In this document: positions 16,015-24,819 of the stretch, piece by piece | Numbering within the stretch: position 1 is the first letter of the stretch | Layout: the number at the start of each line of letters is the position of its first letter | Origin: Modestobacter sp. | GTDB lineage: Bacteria; Actinomycetota; Actinomycetes; Mycobacteriales; Geodermatophilaceae | Assembly: GCA_025965635.1 (NCBI GenBank) | Contig: JAOPWO010000047.1 | Span: forward strand, 1-36,902 | Direction of reading: 5' to 3' | Length of the DNA: 36,902 nt | Position numbers and translations under genes: made by a program | Notes under the pieces: generated by a model | Told to the model about the DNA's origin: nothing | Seen by the model: only the letters and a program-made list of their open reading frames with translations | Database searches by the model: none

Positions 16015-16245
16015 TCAAGCCCTGCGAACAACCTGACCTGCCCGCCCGACCTCAGCGGCGAGGCGTCGGTAGCCGGACCGGGTCGTTCCGGTGGGCATCG
16101 ATGACCGCGTTGGCCCGTTCGGCGTGCGGAGGGTCGGCATGGGTGATCGGCTTGACGAGCCGCCGGAGCAAGGCCGGCGGACCAGCTCGAGGACCCGGCA
16201 GGTCACCGTGACCCGTTCCCCAGACCTCACGCGGGCCGCGTCCCC
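16015..16245 (-). pseudogene. IS3-family OrfB fragment
   Basis: Minus-strand frames retain VTVTCRVLEL, then RLVKPITHADPPHAERANAV, then DAHRNDP and SGYRRLAAEVGRAG. This is the start of an IS3-type OrfB of a different subgroup from the relic at 720-1420. Frameshifts separate the pieces and the catalytic domain is missing. It forms part of the right-hand border of the island. Confidence 0.6.
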
Positions 16246-16512
16246 GCGGTCGTCCCGTTCCCAGCACCGGCTCCGACGTCGGCGCACGCCCAAGCGGTGG
16301 AGACCGTCCTGGACCACATCGCCGCCGGTGAGAGCTACCGGGCGACCTGACCGACCGGCTGGGCAGCACCGTCGCCGGCGACGTGGAGCAGCTGTTCATC
16401 CGGCTGGCACTTGCCCAGGGCGGCGCCTGCAACGCCTGCTTCGGTGTCGCGAACTGCGGTCAGCCGCCGCGCCAGGATCCCTGACCTCGGACCGGCGAAG
16501 CGATTCGACCAG

Positions 16513-16833
16513 TTACTGGCCCGGGATCCACCCGTGCTTCTCGCGCACCGCAGCCATCTCGGGTGACCCCCTCTCATGGCCAGCGGCCAGCGCCTCGGAC
16601 ATGTCCTCCATGAAGTGCTCGAAGCCGCTGGGGCTGGCGACGGTGAGGAACCGGGGCTGTGAGTCGCTGGTGGCTGTGATGGCATGCGGGACGCCGCGGG
16701 GCGCGAAAACGAAGTCGCCCACGCCGGCGGGGAACTCATCGTCACCGACGCGGACCGTGACCGACCCCTCCAGCACGTAGAGGCTCTCGTGCTCGCGGAG
16801 GTGCGTGTGCGAGGGAATGTCGGAGGTCATCAC
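16513..16833 (-). CDS. small cupin protein, probably N-terminally truncated
   Basis: A single cupin_2 barrel of 106 residues. It has PSHTHLREHESLYVLEGSVT (His, His and Glu ligands), DFVFAPRGVPHAI with the last ligand His, and a helical tail FEHFMEDMSEALAAGHERG. Coding similarity seems to continue upstream of the ATG (LSAFLEYV), but no start exists there before the sequence becomes IS-like. The usual N-terminal strand segment is therefore missing and the gene is probably truncated. It may be a relic of the island or of the host chromosome. Small cupins of this type are often stress- or quercetinase-like proteins of unknown activity. Confidence 0.5.
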   Translation of the reverse strand: MMTSDIPSHTHLREHESLYVLEGSVTVRVGDDEFPAGVGDFVFAPRGVPHAITATSDSQPRFLTVASPSGFEHFMEDMSEALAAGHERGSPEMAAVREKHGWIPGQ

Positions 16834-16863
16834 GTACTCCAGGAAGGCTGACAGCGTCCGCTC

Positions 16864-17010
16864 ATGACGACAAGGGCCGGGGCGGGGCGGCGGCGGCAGC
16901 GGCTACGAGACCTGCTGGTGACCGGTCCGATCAAGGTGGTGTGGCTCAGGCGCCGCAGGTTCTGCGACGAGCACCGCTGCGCGCAGGGCACGTCCAGCGA
17001 GGTCTACGTC
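16864..17010 (+). pseudogene. ISL3-family transposase fragment, zinc-finger end
   Basis: One frame reads RQRLRDLLVTGPIKVVWLRR followed by RRFCDEHRCAQGTSSE, which resembles the N-terminal zinc-finger region of ISL3 transposases. The first Cys pair and everything downstream are lost. No gene is seen from here to 17275. The fragment lies just before the switch to strongly GC-rich, host-like sequence. Confidence 0.5.
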
Positions 17011-17275
17011 GCTTCCGGGCCGGATGGGAGAGCCCCATGCGTCCGCTGTCGCCACTCGGTTGATCGGGCAGCTGTCCCGCCAGCTCCACCCGTCGACCAG
17101 GCAGTCTCCCGGCGGGAGAGCGGCCTGCTGCGTCTGTGGTTGCTGTCCTGGTCGCAGTTCGCCCGCCCTCACCGGGCGGCAGGGCCCTCATCCGGTCCGC
17201 GGCCTCGCGGGCCAGGGCTGGGCGACGGTGAGGGCGGAGGTCGTGCTCCCCGCGCCGGTGTCGCGCCGGGCTGGG

Positions 17276-18460
17276 CTACAGGGTCAGGCGCTGACGGTCA
17301 CCGGTCCGCCATTCCAGGACCACGATGCTGGCGTCGTCCTGCAGCTGGTCGGCCTGGTGCTCCAGCACGTGCCGCATCAGCCGCCGGACCGTCTCGGGTG
17401 CGGGTTCCCCGGCTGCTGCGGCGGCACTGATGAAGTCGGCGAGCCGCTCCTCACCGAAGAAGCTCCCGTCCGGTGAGCGGGCCTCGGTGATCCCGTCGGT
17501 GTAGAGCAGCAGCCGATCGCCGGGCTGCAGCCGGGTCTCGAAGCAGGTGGCCGTGCCGTCCTGAAGGCCCAGCGGGCGGCTGGGTGGGCAGGGCGGCAGT
17601 CGCACGAGGGAGGATCCCCGCACGATCAGCGGTTCGGGGTGCCCGGCGTTGATCCACCGCAGCCGGCCGGTGCTGAGATCCAGCCGGGCGAGGACGGCGG
17701 TGGCGAACTGGCTGGCGCCCAGGTGGCCGGCGATGGCCGTGTCGACCGCGCCGGCGATCTCGGGCAGGTCGAGGCCATTGCGCCGGGCGTGCCGGTAGGC
17801 GCTGATCGCCACCGTGGCCAGCGCCGCGGCCGGCAGGCCGTGCCCGACCGAGTCGATGACCAGCAGGTCGGCAGTCGAGCCGTTCACCGCGTAGTCGAAG
17901 GAGTCCCCGCCGATGTCATAGGCCGGCTCGAGCCCGCCGGTGATGACCACCCGGTCGGTGCCGAACGTCAGCGGCGGCAGCAGCCCCCACTGCATCTCGG
18001 CGGCAAGGCTGAGGGTCTTGCGGCGCCGAAGCCGCGCGAAGACGTCGGTGTAGGCATCCCTGGCCACCAGCAGCTCGGCGACCAGGGTGACGTAGGCGCG
18101 AATGGCATCGTGCAGGTCCTCGCGCGGTTCTCCGGAGAAGACGAGCTCGGCGACGCCGAGCCGTTCGATCCCGTCCAGCAGCGGCACCCACAGCCGGTGG
18201 ACCGCCGAGGGTGCCGTGCTGGTGAGGACCTCGACCCGCCGGAACGCCCGCCCGGCCAGAGTGCCCTCGATCGGCAGTTCCTGGCGGGCGGGCACCCCGC
18301 CGCCGCGCACCGGCAGCAGCATCACCTGCTCGTAGTCGACCAGGTACAGCACCGTCTCCCGGGCACCGAACTGCTGCGCATGGTCGGCGGCGGCGGCGGC
18401 CAGGTCGTCCGGGGCGAGCAGGTGCGATGCGTTCAGCAAGGAAGTCAGCGGATCGGTCAA
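17276..18460 (-). CDS. SpoIIE/RsbU-type PP2C protein phosphatase
   Basis: The protein has 394 residues. An N-terminal GAF-like sensor region (about residues 10-140) is followed by a basic linker (ARLRRRKTLSLAAEMQWGLL) and a C-terminal PP2C phosphatase domain. Metal-binding acidic residues appear in YDIGGDSFDY, in DSVGHGLPAA (usually DGMGHG), in LLYTDGITEAR and in QDDASIVVLEW. Such phosphatases dephosphorylate STAS anti-sigma antagonists to release an alternative sigma factor; a STAS protein is encoded at 27981-28340. The start is TTG with a weak GCAGG before it, so the N-terminus is uncertain. It is last in a leftward group with a GAF-ANTAR protein and a small hypothetical protein. Confidence 0.88.
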   Translation of the reverse strand: MTDPLTSLLNASHLLAPDDLAAAAADHAQQFGARETVLYLVDYEQVMLLPVRGGGVPARQELPIEGTLAGRAFRRVEVLTSTAPSAVHRLWVPLLDGIERLGVAELVFSGEPREDLHDAIRAYVTLVAELLVARDAYTDVFARLRRRKTLSLAAEMQWGLLPPLTFGTDRVVITGGLEPAYDIGGDSFDYAVNGSTADLLVIDSVGHGLPAAALATVAISAYRHARRNGLDLPEIAGAVDTAIAGHLGASQFATAVLARLDLSTGRLRWINAGHPEPLIVRGSSLVRLPPCPPSRPLGLQDGTATCFETRLQPGDRLLLYTDGITEARSPDGSFFGEERLADFISAAAAAGEPAPETVRRLMRHVLEHQADQLQDDASIVVLEWRTGDRQRLTL

Positions 18461-18559
18461 TGCCTGCGCCCGTCACTAGGTCAACACGTCCCACGCGACC
18501 GTAGCCATCCGGCCGGCAGAGCGGCGTGCCCGATCTCGGCGACGATCCGTGGTTGCAGC

Positions 18560-18895
18560 TCAGTCGGTCCCGTCGGAGGCCAGGGGTCTGGACCAATCCC
18601 GTCCCAGCAGTTCTTCGATGACGGCCCGGCCGGCATCACCGTTTGCTTCAGGCGGGGCGGTGGGCAGCGGGACGAGGGCGGCTCGGTGCACTTCCTCGAG
18701 TCGTTCGTTGAGGGCTACGGCGAGCACGAGTTCCTGCGACGCCTCCAGGGACAGCAGGCCCTGGAGGTAGCCGTCGATGTCGAACGCGTCGTGGTTCCCG
18801 CTCAGCGCCAGGTAGCGCAGCCACACGTCCTGGACGGTCAGCTCTCCCCGGACGCGTGCGGTCTCGTACCGGCGGTACCGGTCCTCGGTGTCCAT
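18560..18895 (-). CDS. small conserved-type hypothetical protein
   Basis: This 111-residue, mostly helical, soluble protein begins MDTEDRYRRYETARVRGELT and contains VWLRYLALSGNHDAFDIDGY. I recall similar short proteins next to GAF/ANTAR genes in actinobacteria but know no function. It lies 19 bases downstream of the GAF-ANTAR gene and 99 bases upstream of the phosphatase gene, all on one strand, so a shared transcript is likely. No membrane segment or signal peptide is visible. No clear ribosome binding site precedes ATG 18895, which suggests translational coupling. Confidence 0.65.
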   Translation of the reverse strand: MDTEDRYRRYETARVRGELTVQDVWLRYLALSGNHDAFDIDGYLQGLLSLEASQELVLAVALNERLEEVHRAALVPLPTAPPEANGDAGRAVIEELLGRDWSRPLASDGTD

Positions 18896-18914
18896 GACGG
18901 CGGGAGGTCTGACG

Positions 18915-19673
18915 TCAGCTCAGGGAGGAGTCGGCGTTGGCGGCGACTACCGAGGCGAGCAGTTCGCGGGCGAGCTGCTGAACCGTCTGGCCGGAGCGTC
19001 TGGCCGCGTCGGTGAGGGCGATGAAGGCGGCATCCTGATCGGCCGCTCCCCGCGCCAGCAGCACGCCGGTTGCCCGGACGACCGCATCCCGGCTGGCGAG
19101 TGCGTCGGTCAACTGCCGGCTGAGCCGCCGGGCCTGCTGCAGGCTCTGGCTGTTGGCCAGCAGGATCGCCGCCTGCTCGGCGAACAGGCTCATCACCCGG
19201 ACATCCGGTCGGCCGTAGTTGGCCGGCTCATCGGAGTAGACCTTGATCGCTCCGATGCTCTCGCCGTCGACCACCAGCGCGACGCTGAGGACCGCACGCA
19301 CCCCCAGCCGCGCTGCTGCGCTGTTCCAGCTCGGCCAGCGGGAGTCGGTGGCGGTGTCTTCGATGCGGACCGGCTGCCGCGTGCGCCACGCCGTCAGGCA
19401 CGGTCCCTCGTCGAACTCGTACTGCAGGGCGTCGGCCTGCTCGACCAGCTCGTTGGAGGCTGCCTTCGAGCGCTTGCCGTACTCGTCGACGATCGTGACG
19501 CCAGCTCCTGTGGTGCCGGCGATGGTCGCATCGGCCAGCGTGGTGATCAGGCTCAGGGCGGTGTCGACGGTCTCCCGGGACAACACCAGGCCTGCCATCT
19601 GGGTCAGAGCCGAGGACAGCTCGACCGGCAGCTCCGCCGTCGCGTCACCGGGCGGGGGAGCGGAGTCGGTCAT
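18915..19673 (-). CDS. GAF and ANTAR domain protein
   Basis: This 252-residue cytoplasmic sensor carries a GAF domain at about residues 25-170 (LITTLADATIAGTTGAGVTI, FDEGPCLTAWRTRQPV, VLSVALVVDGESIGAIKVYS). A C-terminal three-helix ANTAR domain (RDAVVRATGVLLARGAADQD to LARELLASVV) follows. ANTAR domains bind paired RNA hairpins and prevent transcription termination. Here the usual AKGIL core is altered to ATGVL, so RNA binding may differ. GAGGAG five bases before ATG 19673 supports the start. It is first in a leftward operon with a hypothetical protein and a SpoIIE-type phosphatase. Confidence 0.88.
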   Translation of the reverse strand: MTDSAPPPGDATAELPVELSSALTQMAGLVLSRETVDTALSLITTLADATIAGTTGAGVTIVDEYGKRSKAASNELVEQADALQYEFDEGPCLTAWRTRQPVRIEDTATDSRWPSWNSAAARLGVRAVLSVALVVDGESIGAIKVYSDEPANYGRPDVRVMSLFAEQAAILLANSQSLQQARRLSRQLTDALASRDAVVRATGVLLARGAADQDAAFIALTDAARRSGQTVQQLARELLASVVAANADSSLS

Positions 19674-19919
19674 CTGGACTCCTCATCGACCGAGGTCCGC
19701 CCCGGTTCCGTGGGGGCGTCTGGAGCCACCCACCCTATGGCGGCTGCGTCGTCCCCGCTCGTCGCGCCGCCCGCTGCCGGTCGACCGCAGTCGACGAAGA
19801 ACCCTCGTCGACGGAGGGGACCGGGCCGGCTGCAAGGGCTGACGGGGCAGCTCTTCGCCGCCGTGAACGCCGCACGGCGGGGCATCAGCCGACCCCGCCG
19901 CCGGGTCGACGGCGGGTGG

Positions 19920-20128
19920 TCAGCCGAGTGGACCGAGCAGGTCCCGGTACGCCGGCCCGCACCGGCGGCAGGCTTCCGCGCACCCGGCAGTGCTCGTGCA
20001 TCTCCGCGTGGCTGGCGCGCCCGCCGACGCAGGCCCCGGTACGCGATGGTGCAGGCCCCGAGCACGGCCTGGGTGACGGTGGCGTCCTGGCCGGTGTGCC
20101 GGGCGCAGCAGCGGCGCGTCCTGGTCGA
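19920..20128 (-). pseudogene. decayed four-helix-bundle copper-binding protein (DUF326)
   Basis: Three minus-strand frames together read RHTGQDATVTQAVLGACTIA, then SHAEMHEHCRV, then CAEACRRCGPAYRDLL before the stop at 19920. This is the Cys-rich C-terminal half of a DUF326/Csp-like copper-storage protein. At least two frameshifts and a substitution of a Cys by Tyr (GPAY) are seen, and the N-terminal half is absent. It abuts another gene relic directly. Confidence 0.7.
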
Positions 20129-20130
20129 TC

Positions 20131-20310
20131 AGCGCCTCCAGCGCCACCGGCCGGTCGGCGCCCGGGCGCTGCCCAGCTCCGCGGCGTCGTCCACCCGCAG
20201 ATGATGCCCGGCAGCTCGGCGTAGCCGGCGTAGGGAAGCCCGGCAGCGACTGGCTGTCGTCGAAGCGCGGACCGCCCTCCGTCTCCGGCTGCTCCCAGGT
20301 GACCTCGGCG
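20131..20310 (-). pseudogene. C-terminal relic of a thiamine-diphosphate enzyme
   Basis: The frames read EVTWEQPETEGGPRFDDSQS, then YAGYAELPGI, then DDAAELGSARAPTGR and VALEALIDQDAPLL. This is the order seen at the end of pyruvate-oxidase/acetolactate-synthase-like TPP enzymes. It is broken by frameshifts and fused to the DUF326 relic where the C-terminus should continue. The catalytic domains are absent. Confidence 0.6.
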
Positions 20311-20788
20311 GGTCGCCCCCGTGGGGCACCGCGCAGCCCGCTGACGCCGACGTGCTCGACGCTCGGGGTTCACCGGCTCGGCCGGCGTCCGCTGGCGGTG
20401 CCCGTCCGCTCCGCCAGCCAGGGCAGGAACGCGCGGCGCCCCGGCGGCGTCCCCGGGGAGCGGCACCTCGACCGGGTACCGGTCGCCCGGGTGCCGGCGA
20501 CTCGACGACGGGGTCGACCACCAGCCGCTCGCTCACGCGGTCCTCACCGGTGGCCGGCACGGCCGGCTCCCGCCGGCGGTTCCGCGCCTGGGGACCCGCC
20601 GCTCGAGCGTGACCGGGATGCCCGCCGTCGGGTGTGGCCGCCCCGGTACCGGCAGACCCGGTACCGGGGCGGTGAGGACCGGTGCCGCAGGCCCTGCGTG
20701 CTGCTCCGCACCCCGACCGACGCCGGCCGGTGCAGCTGCGCTGATCCCGGCTCGTCGGGTTTGCCGCGCCCAGGCGTCCGGGCACCGG
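20311..20788. other. non-coding or degraded stretch before the oxidoreductase operon
   Basis: No intact gene. On the minus strand a frame begins VSERLVVDPVVESPAPGRP and shifts to YPVEVPLPGDAAG, suggesting another relic that I cannot name. An inverted repeat built on CGGTACCGG/CCGGTACCG lies at about 20643-20670 and could be a regulatory site or terminator for the operon that starts at 20789. Confidence 0.4.
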
Positions 20789-21307
20789 ATGCACATGGAC
20801 GCCGAGATCTCCCTGACGGTGGACGGCGCGCGCCACCGGCTGACGGTCGACACCCGCACCACGGTGCTGGACACCCTGCGCGAGCGGCTGGGCAACACCA
20901 GTCCGAAGAAGGGCTGCGACCACGGGCAGTGCGGGGCGTGCACCGTCCTGCTGGACGGCGAACGGACGCTCGCCTGCCTGGCGCTGGCGGTCGCCCACGA
21001 CGGGGCGGAGCTCATCACCGCCGACGGCCTGGCCGCCGAAGGGGAGCTGCACCCGGTGCAGCAGGCGTTCCTCGAGCAGGACGCCTACCAGTGCGGCTAC
21101 TGCACACCCGGCCAGATCTGCTCGGCGGTCGGGATGCTCCAGGAGATCGACCGCGGCTGGCCGAGTCACGTCACCGAGGACCTCACCGCCGAGCCGGAGT
21201 TGTCGCACGACGAGGTGGCCGAGCGGATGAGTGGCAACCTGTGCCGCTGCGCGGCGTACGCGAACATCGTCCCGGCGGTGCAGCAGGCGGGCGGGCGGCG
21301 GTCGTGA
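20789..21307 (+). CDS. aldehyde oxidoreductase 2Fe-2S subunit (PaoA/YagT-like)
   Basis: This 172-residue small subunit belongs to a molybdenum hydroxylase of the xanthine dehydrogenase family. The N-terminal plant-type cluster is bound by GCDHGQCGACTVLLDGERTL and a following Cys. The second cluster is bound by QCGYCTPGQIC and NLCRCAAY. The start at ATG 20789 (or 20795) gives the usual length, and the longer track start is spurious. No Tat signal is present, so it should be cytoplasmic, unlike E. coli PaoA. The stop overlaps the FAD-subunit start by four bases. It relays electrons from the Mo site to FAD. Confidence 0.9.
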   Translation: MHMDAEISLTVDGARHRLTVDTRTTVLDTLRERLGNTSPKKGCDHGQCGACTVLLDGERTLACLALAVAHDGAELITADGLAAEGELHPVQQAFLEQDAYQCGYCTPGQICSAVGMLQEIDRGWPSHVTEDLTAEPELSHDEVAERMSGNLCRCAAYANIVPAVQQAGGRRS

Positions 21308-22329
21308 AGCCCTTCACCTACGCCCGGCCGACGAGCGTCGCCGAGGCGGTGCGCGACGTCGCCGCCGAGCCCGGCGCGGTCTTCCTCGCCGGCGGCACCA
21401 ACCTGGTCGACCAGCTCAAGCTGGGCGTCGCCCGCCCCGACCTCGTCGTGGACGTCCGGCGGCTCACCTCGCGCGAGATCACCGACTCCGACGGCGGCGG
21501 GCTCCGGCTGGGCGCCGCCACCACCAACAGCGAGGTGGCCGCCGACCGCCGGGTCCGCGAGCGGTACCCGGTCCTCGCCCAGGCGCTGCTGGCCGGCGCG
21601 ACCGGTCAGCTGCGCAACCAGGCCACCACCGGCGGCAACCCGCTGCAGCGCACCCGGTGCGTCTACTTCCAGGACGTCACCACCCCGTGCAACAAGCGGG
21701 ACCCCGGCAGCGGCTGCTCGGCGGTGGGTGGGTACACCCGCTACCACGCCGTGCTCGGCGTCGAGCCCGTGCAGCCGGACCCGGACGCGCCGGGGACCTG
21801 CATCGCGACGCACCCCTCGGACATGGCCGTCGCGCTCGCCGCCCTGGACGCCCAGGTCCAGGTGCTCGGCCCGGACGGGGCGCGCACCGTCCCGTTCCCC
21901 GACCTGCACCGGCTGCCTGGCGACGACCCGTCCCGGGACACCGTGCTGGCGCACGGCGAGCTGATCACCGCGATCGACCTCCCTGCCCTGCCGCCCGGCA
22001 CCCGGTCGGGCTACCGCAAGGTGCGCGACCGGGCCTCCTACGCCTTCGCGCTGGTCTCGGTCGCCGCGACGCTGGACGTCGCCGACGGCGTGGTGGACGA
22101 CGTCCGGATCGCCTTGGGCGGCGTGGCGCACAAGCCGTGGCGGGCCGCCCGGGCCGAGGAGGCGCTGCGCGGCCGGCCGGCCACCGTCGGATCGTTCCGC
22201 CTGGCGGCGGAGGCCGAGCTCGTCGATGCCGCACCGCAACCGGGGATCGACGACGGCAACGGCTTCAAGGTCCCGCTGCTCGCCCGCACGCTCGTGGCCA
22301 CGCTGCGCGACCTGACCCCGGGGGACTGA
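21304..22329 (+). CDS. aldehyde oxidoreductase FAD subunit (PaoB/YagS-like)
   Basis: This 341-residue FAD-binding subunit starts at GTG 21304 within a GTGA overlap. FAD contacts are seen in FLAGGTNLVDQLKLGVARPD, LGAATTNSEVA and GATGQLRNQATTGGNPLQRT. The insert RCVYFQDVTTPCNKRDPGSG with a following Cys matches the extra [4Fe-4S] binding loop of PaoB/YagS. That separates this enzyme from ordinary xanthine dehydrogenases. The C-terminal CO-dehydrogenase-flavoprotein domain covers the last 100 residues. One base separates its stop from the Mo-subunit start. The likely role is to pass electrons to an acceptor such as O2 or ferredoxin during aldehyde oxidation. Confidence 0.9.
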   Translation: MKPFTYARPTSVAEAVRDVAAEPGAVFLAGGTNLVDQLKLGVARPDLVVDVRRLTSREITDSDGGGLRLGAATTNSEVAADRRVRERYPVLAQALLAGATGQLRNQATTGGNPLQRTRCVYFQDVTTPCNKRDPGSGCSAVGGYTRYHAVLGVEPVQPDPDAPGTCIATHPSDMAVALAALDAQVQVLGPDGARTVPFPDLHRLPGDDPSRDTVLAHGELITAIDLPALPPGTRSGYRKVRDRASYAFALVSVAATLDVADGVVDDVRIALGGVAHKPWRAARAEEALRGRPATVGSFRLAAEAELVDAAPQPGIDDGNGFKVPLLARTLVATLRDLTPGD

Positions 22330-22330
22330 C

Positions 22331-24424
22331 ATGACCGATCTGCTCGAGCCGCGCGCCATGGGGCAGTCGCTGGTCCGCAGGGACGGCGAAGCCAAGGTCC
22401 GCGGCACCGCCACCTACGCGTACGAGACCCCGGTGCCGGCACCGGCCTACGCCCACCCGGTGCAGGCCACCGTCGCCCGCGGCCGGGTGACCGGGATGGA
22501 CACTGCCGCAGCGGAGACGATGGACGGGGTGCTGGTCGTCCTCACGCCCTTCACCGCCGAGCGGCTGGCCTCCACCGAGGACTGGGAGTACGCGGTGCTG
22601 CAGACCGACGAGGTCGCCTTCCGCGGGCAGCTCGTCGGCGTGGTGGTGGCCGAGACCTCGGAGGTGGCCCGGCAGGCCGCCGACACCGTCCGGGTCACCT
22701 ACGACGAGCAGTCGCACGACGCCGTGCTCTCCGCCGACCGGGACGACCTCTACGCTCCCGAGCAGGTCAACGCCGGGCACCCGACCGACACCGCCGAGGG
22801 AGACGTCGCCGCGGCGATGGCCACGGCCGAGGTCAGGCTCGAGCAGACCTACGAGACGGCCATGTACCACAACAACCCGCTGGAACCGCACGCCACCACG
22901 GCGCTGTGGGACGCCGCGGGGGATGGCTTCCTCACGCTGTGGGACTCCACCCAGGGCGTGCACCCCGCCCGCGCCGCGGTGAGCGAGGTCTTCGGCCTGG
23001 ACGAGGAGCAGGTCCGGGTCGTCTGCCCCTACGTCGGCGGAGGGTTCGGCTCCAAGGGCACCCCGCACGCCAACCTCGTGCTGGTCACGCTGGCCGCCCG
23101 CGCGCTGCCCGGGCGGGCGGTCAAGCTGGCGTTGACCCGGCAGCAGATGTTCTCCCTGGCCGGCTACCGCACGCCGACCATCCAGCAGGTGCACCTGGCC
23201 GCTGACCGGACGGGCCGGCTGCGGGCCATCGCCATCGACGTGGTCGAGCAGACGTCGAGGGTCAAGGAGTTCGCCGAGCAGACCGGTGTGCCCACCCGGA
23301 TGATGTACGCCGCGCCGAACCGGCGGACCACCCACCGCCTGGCGGCGCTGGATGTGCCGATCCCCTCCTGGATGCGGGCGCCGGGGGAGTGCCCGGGCAT
23401 GTTCGGCCCCGAGGTGGCGCTCGACGAGCTCGCCGAGACCCTGGGCATGGACCCGGTCCAGCTGCGCATCGTCAACGAGCCGGAGGTCGACCCGGACAGC
23501 GGGAAGCCATGGTCCAGCCGGCACCTCGTGGAGTGCCTGCGCGAGGGCGCCGAGCGGTTCGGCTGGGACTCCCGTGGCCCGGGCCGGCGCCGCGAGGGCC
23601 ACTGGTTCGTCGGGTACGGCGTCGCGTCGTCGGTCTACCCGACCATGCGGCAGGCGACGTCCACGGCCACCGTGCGCTTCGAGGACGGCCGGTACGTCGC
23701 CGAGATCGGCGCCGCGGACCTGGGCACCGGGGCCTGGACGGTGCTGCCGCAGATCGCCGCCGACGCCCTCGGGGTCGACGTCGGCGACGTCGACGTCCGG
23801 ATCGGCGACACCCGGTACCCGACCGCGTCGGTCGCCGGCGGCTCGTCGGGCACCAACACCTGGGGCTCGGCGGTGGTGCAGGCCGCCCGGGAGTTCCGCG
23901 GGAAGTTCGGCAACGACCCGCGCGACGGCGACGAGGCAACCGGGAACGTCGACCAGGCGGCGATGGACGAGGACCATGCGGCGTACGCCTTCGGAGCGCA
24001 GTTCGTGGAGGCCCGGGTGCACGCCGACACCGGCGAGATCCGGGTGCCCCGGCTGTCGGGGGTGTTCGCCGCCGGCCGGATCATCAACCCGCGAACCGCC
24101 CGTTCGCAGTTCATCGGCGGGATGACCATGGGCCTGTCCATGGCGCTGCACGAGAACAGCGTCTGGGACCCTCGCATGGGCCAGGTCGCCAACCACGACC
24201 TCGCTGAGTACCACATCGCGGTCAACGCCGACGTCGGTGACGTGCAGGCGCACTGGCTGGACGAGCACGACCCGTACGTCAACGTGATGGGCAGCAAGGG
24301 GATCGGCGAGATCGGCATCACCGGGACGGCGGCCGCGGTGGTGAACGCTGTGCACCACGCGACCGGCGTCCGGGTGCGCAGCCTGCCGGTCACGCTGGAC
24401 AAGGTGCTGCCCGGCCTGCCCTGA
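22331..24424 (+). CDS. aldehyde oxidoreductase molybdenum subunit (PaoC/YagR-like)
   Basis: This 697-residue large subunit binds the molybdopterin cofactor and the substrate. Visible motifs are the N-terminal VRGTATYAYETPVPAPAYAH, VCPYVGGGFGSKGTPHANLV (cofactor contact), MRAPGECPGMFGPEVALDEL, GSSGTNTWGSAVVQAAREF and GSKGIGEIGITGTAAAVVNA. The last holds the catalytic Glu of the family. Length and order agree with PaoC. The three subunit genes form a tight operon in PaoABC order. No XdhC/PaoD-like maturation factor follows within the window. The probable activity is oxidation of aromatic or other aldehydes to acids, perhaps detoxification; the substrate is not readable. Confidence 0.9.
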   Translation: MTDLLEPRAMGQSLVRRDGEAKVRGTATYAYETPVPAPAYAHPVQATVARGRVTGMDTAAAETMDGVLVVLTPFTAERLASTEDWEYAVLQTDEVAFRGQLVGVVVAETSEVARQAADTVRVTYDEQSHDAVLSADRDDLYAPEQVNAGHPTDTAEGDVAAAMATAEVRLEQTYETAMYHNNPLEPHATTALWDAAGDGFLTLWDSTQGVHPARAAVSEVFGLDEEQVRVVCPYVGGGFGSKGTPHANLVLVTLAARALPGRAVKLALTRQQMFSLAGYRTPTIQQVHLAADRTGRLRAIAIDVVEQTSRVKEFAEQTGVPTRMMYAAPNRRTTHRLAALDVPIPSWMRAPGECPGMFGPEVALDELAETLGMDPVQLRIVNEPEVDPDSGKPWSSRHLVECLREGAERFGWDSRGPGRRREGHWFVGYGVASSVYPTMRQATSTATVRFEDGRYVAEIGAADLGTGAWTVLPQIAADALGVDVGDVDVRIGDTRYPTASVAGGSSGTNTWGSAVVQAAREFRGKFGNDPRDGDEATGNVDQAAMDEDHAAYAFGAQFVEARVHADTGEIRVPRLSGVFAAGRIINPRTARSQFIGGMTMGLSMALHENSVWDPRMGQVANHDLAEYHIAVNADVGDVQAHWLDEHDPYVNVMGSKGIGEIGITGTAAAVVNAVHHATGVRVRSLPVTLDKVLPGLP

Positions 24425-24819
24425 CCGGGCCTTGACGAGCACCGTGGCTGACCCGTGAGACGGAGGAGCCCGTGGACCCGGCGTGCTCCCCGGGAGGACA
24501 TCCCCCGACGACCGCGGCAGTCACCCTTGGTGAGCGGCAGGTCACTCGGGCGGCGTACCGTGGGGGGCAGCCGGTCAGTGGTTCGTGCACGAGCTTCCGC
24601 GGCGAGGCTCCATCGGTCCAGACACGGCCGGTGGAGCCGCCCCGTCGCGGCATCCTCCGTTCCGGGTCGTGGTCCGGGGCCGTCGTGACGCGAATTGCCG
24701 GCGGGTACGGGGTACGTTCGACGTGAACGGGCGCATCACCAAGAAGCGCGTGTTCACGGGGTCTCATCGTGGGCTCCTGCCGAGGCCGTCACCCCGGTGC
24801 ACGTCACCGGAGCTGAGCC
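24425..24819. other. intergenic region, no gene seen
   Basis: The ORFs listed here are mutually overlapping and lack family features or ribosome binding sites. The region should hold the terminator of the oxidoreductase operon and the promoter of the next GAF-ANTAR gene. A tandem GGGTACG-GGGTACG lies at about 24704-24717, but no clear hairpin or -35/-10 pair was found. Confidence 0.5.

Noticed and set aside
16250-16484. Plus-strand frames ending in a Cys-containing LALAQGGACNACFGVANCG segment
   Set aside because: It looks somewhat protein-like but needs a frameshift, lacks a start with ribosome binding site and matches no family I know. It lies among IS relics.
17638-19015. 458-codon plus-strand ORF at 17639-19015
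   Set aside because: It is antisense to the phosphatase gene and the small hypothetical gene, with repetitive Gln/Gly/Val/Arg composition and no domain.
20299-21303. 335-residue N-terminal extension of the FAD subunit ORF
   Set aside because: The extension overlaps the Fe-S subunit gene in another frame and is low-complexity Arg/Gly/Pro. GTG 21304 gives the family length.
22265-24442. 725-codon minus-strand ORF opposite the molybdenum subunit gene
   Set aside because: It is the antisense shadow of PaoC-like coding sequence: high GC third positions make stops rare on the other strand. Its translation is rich in Gly, Arg, His and Val without family features.
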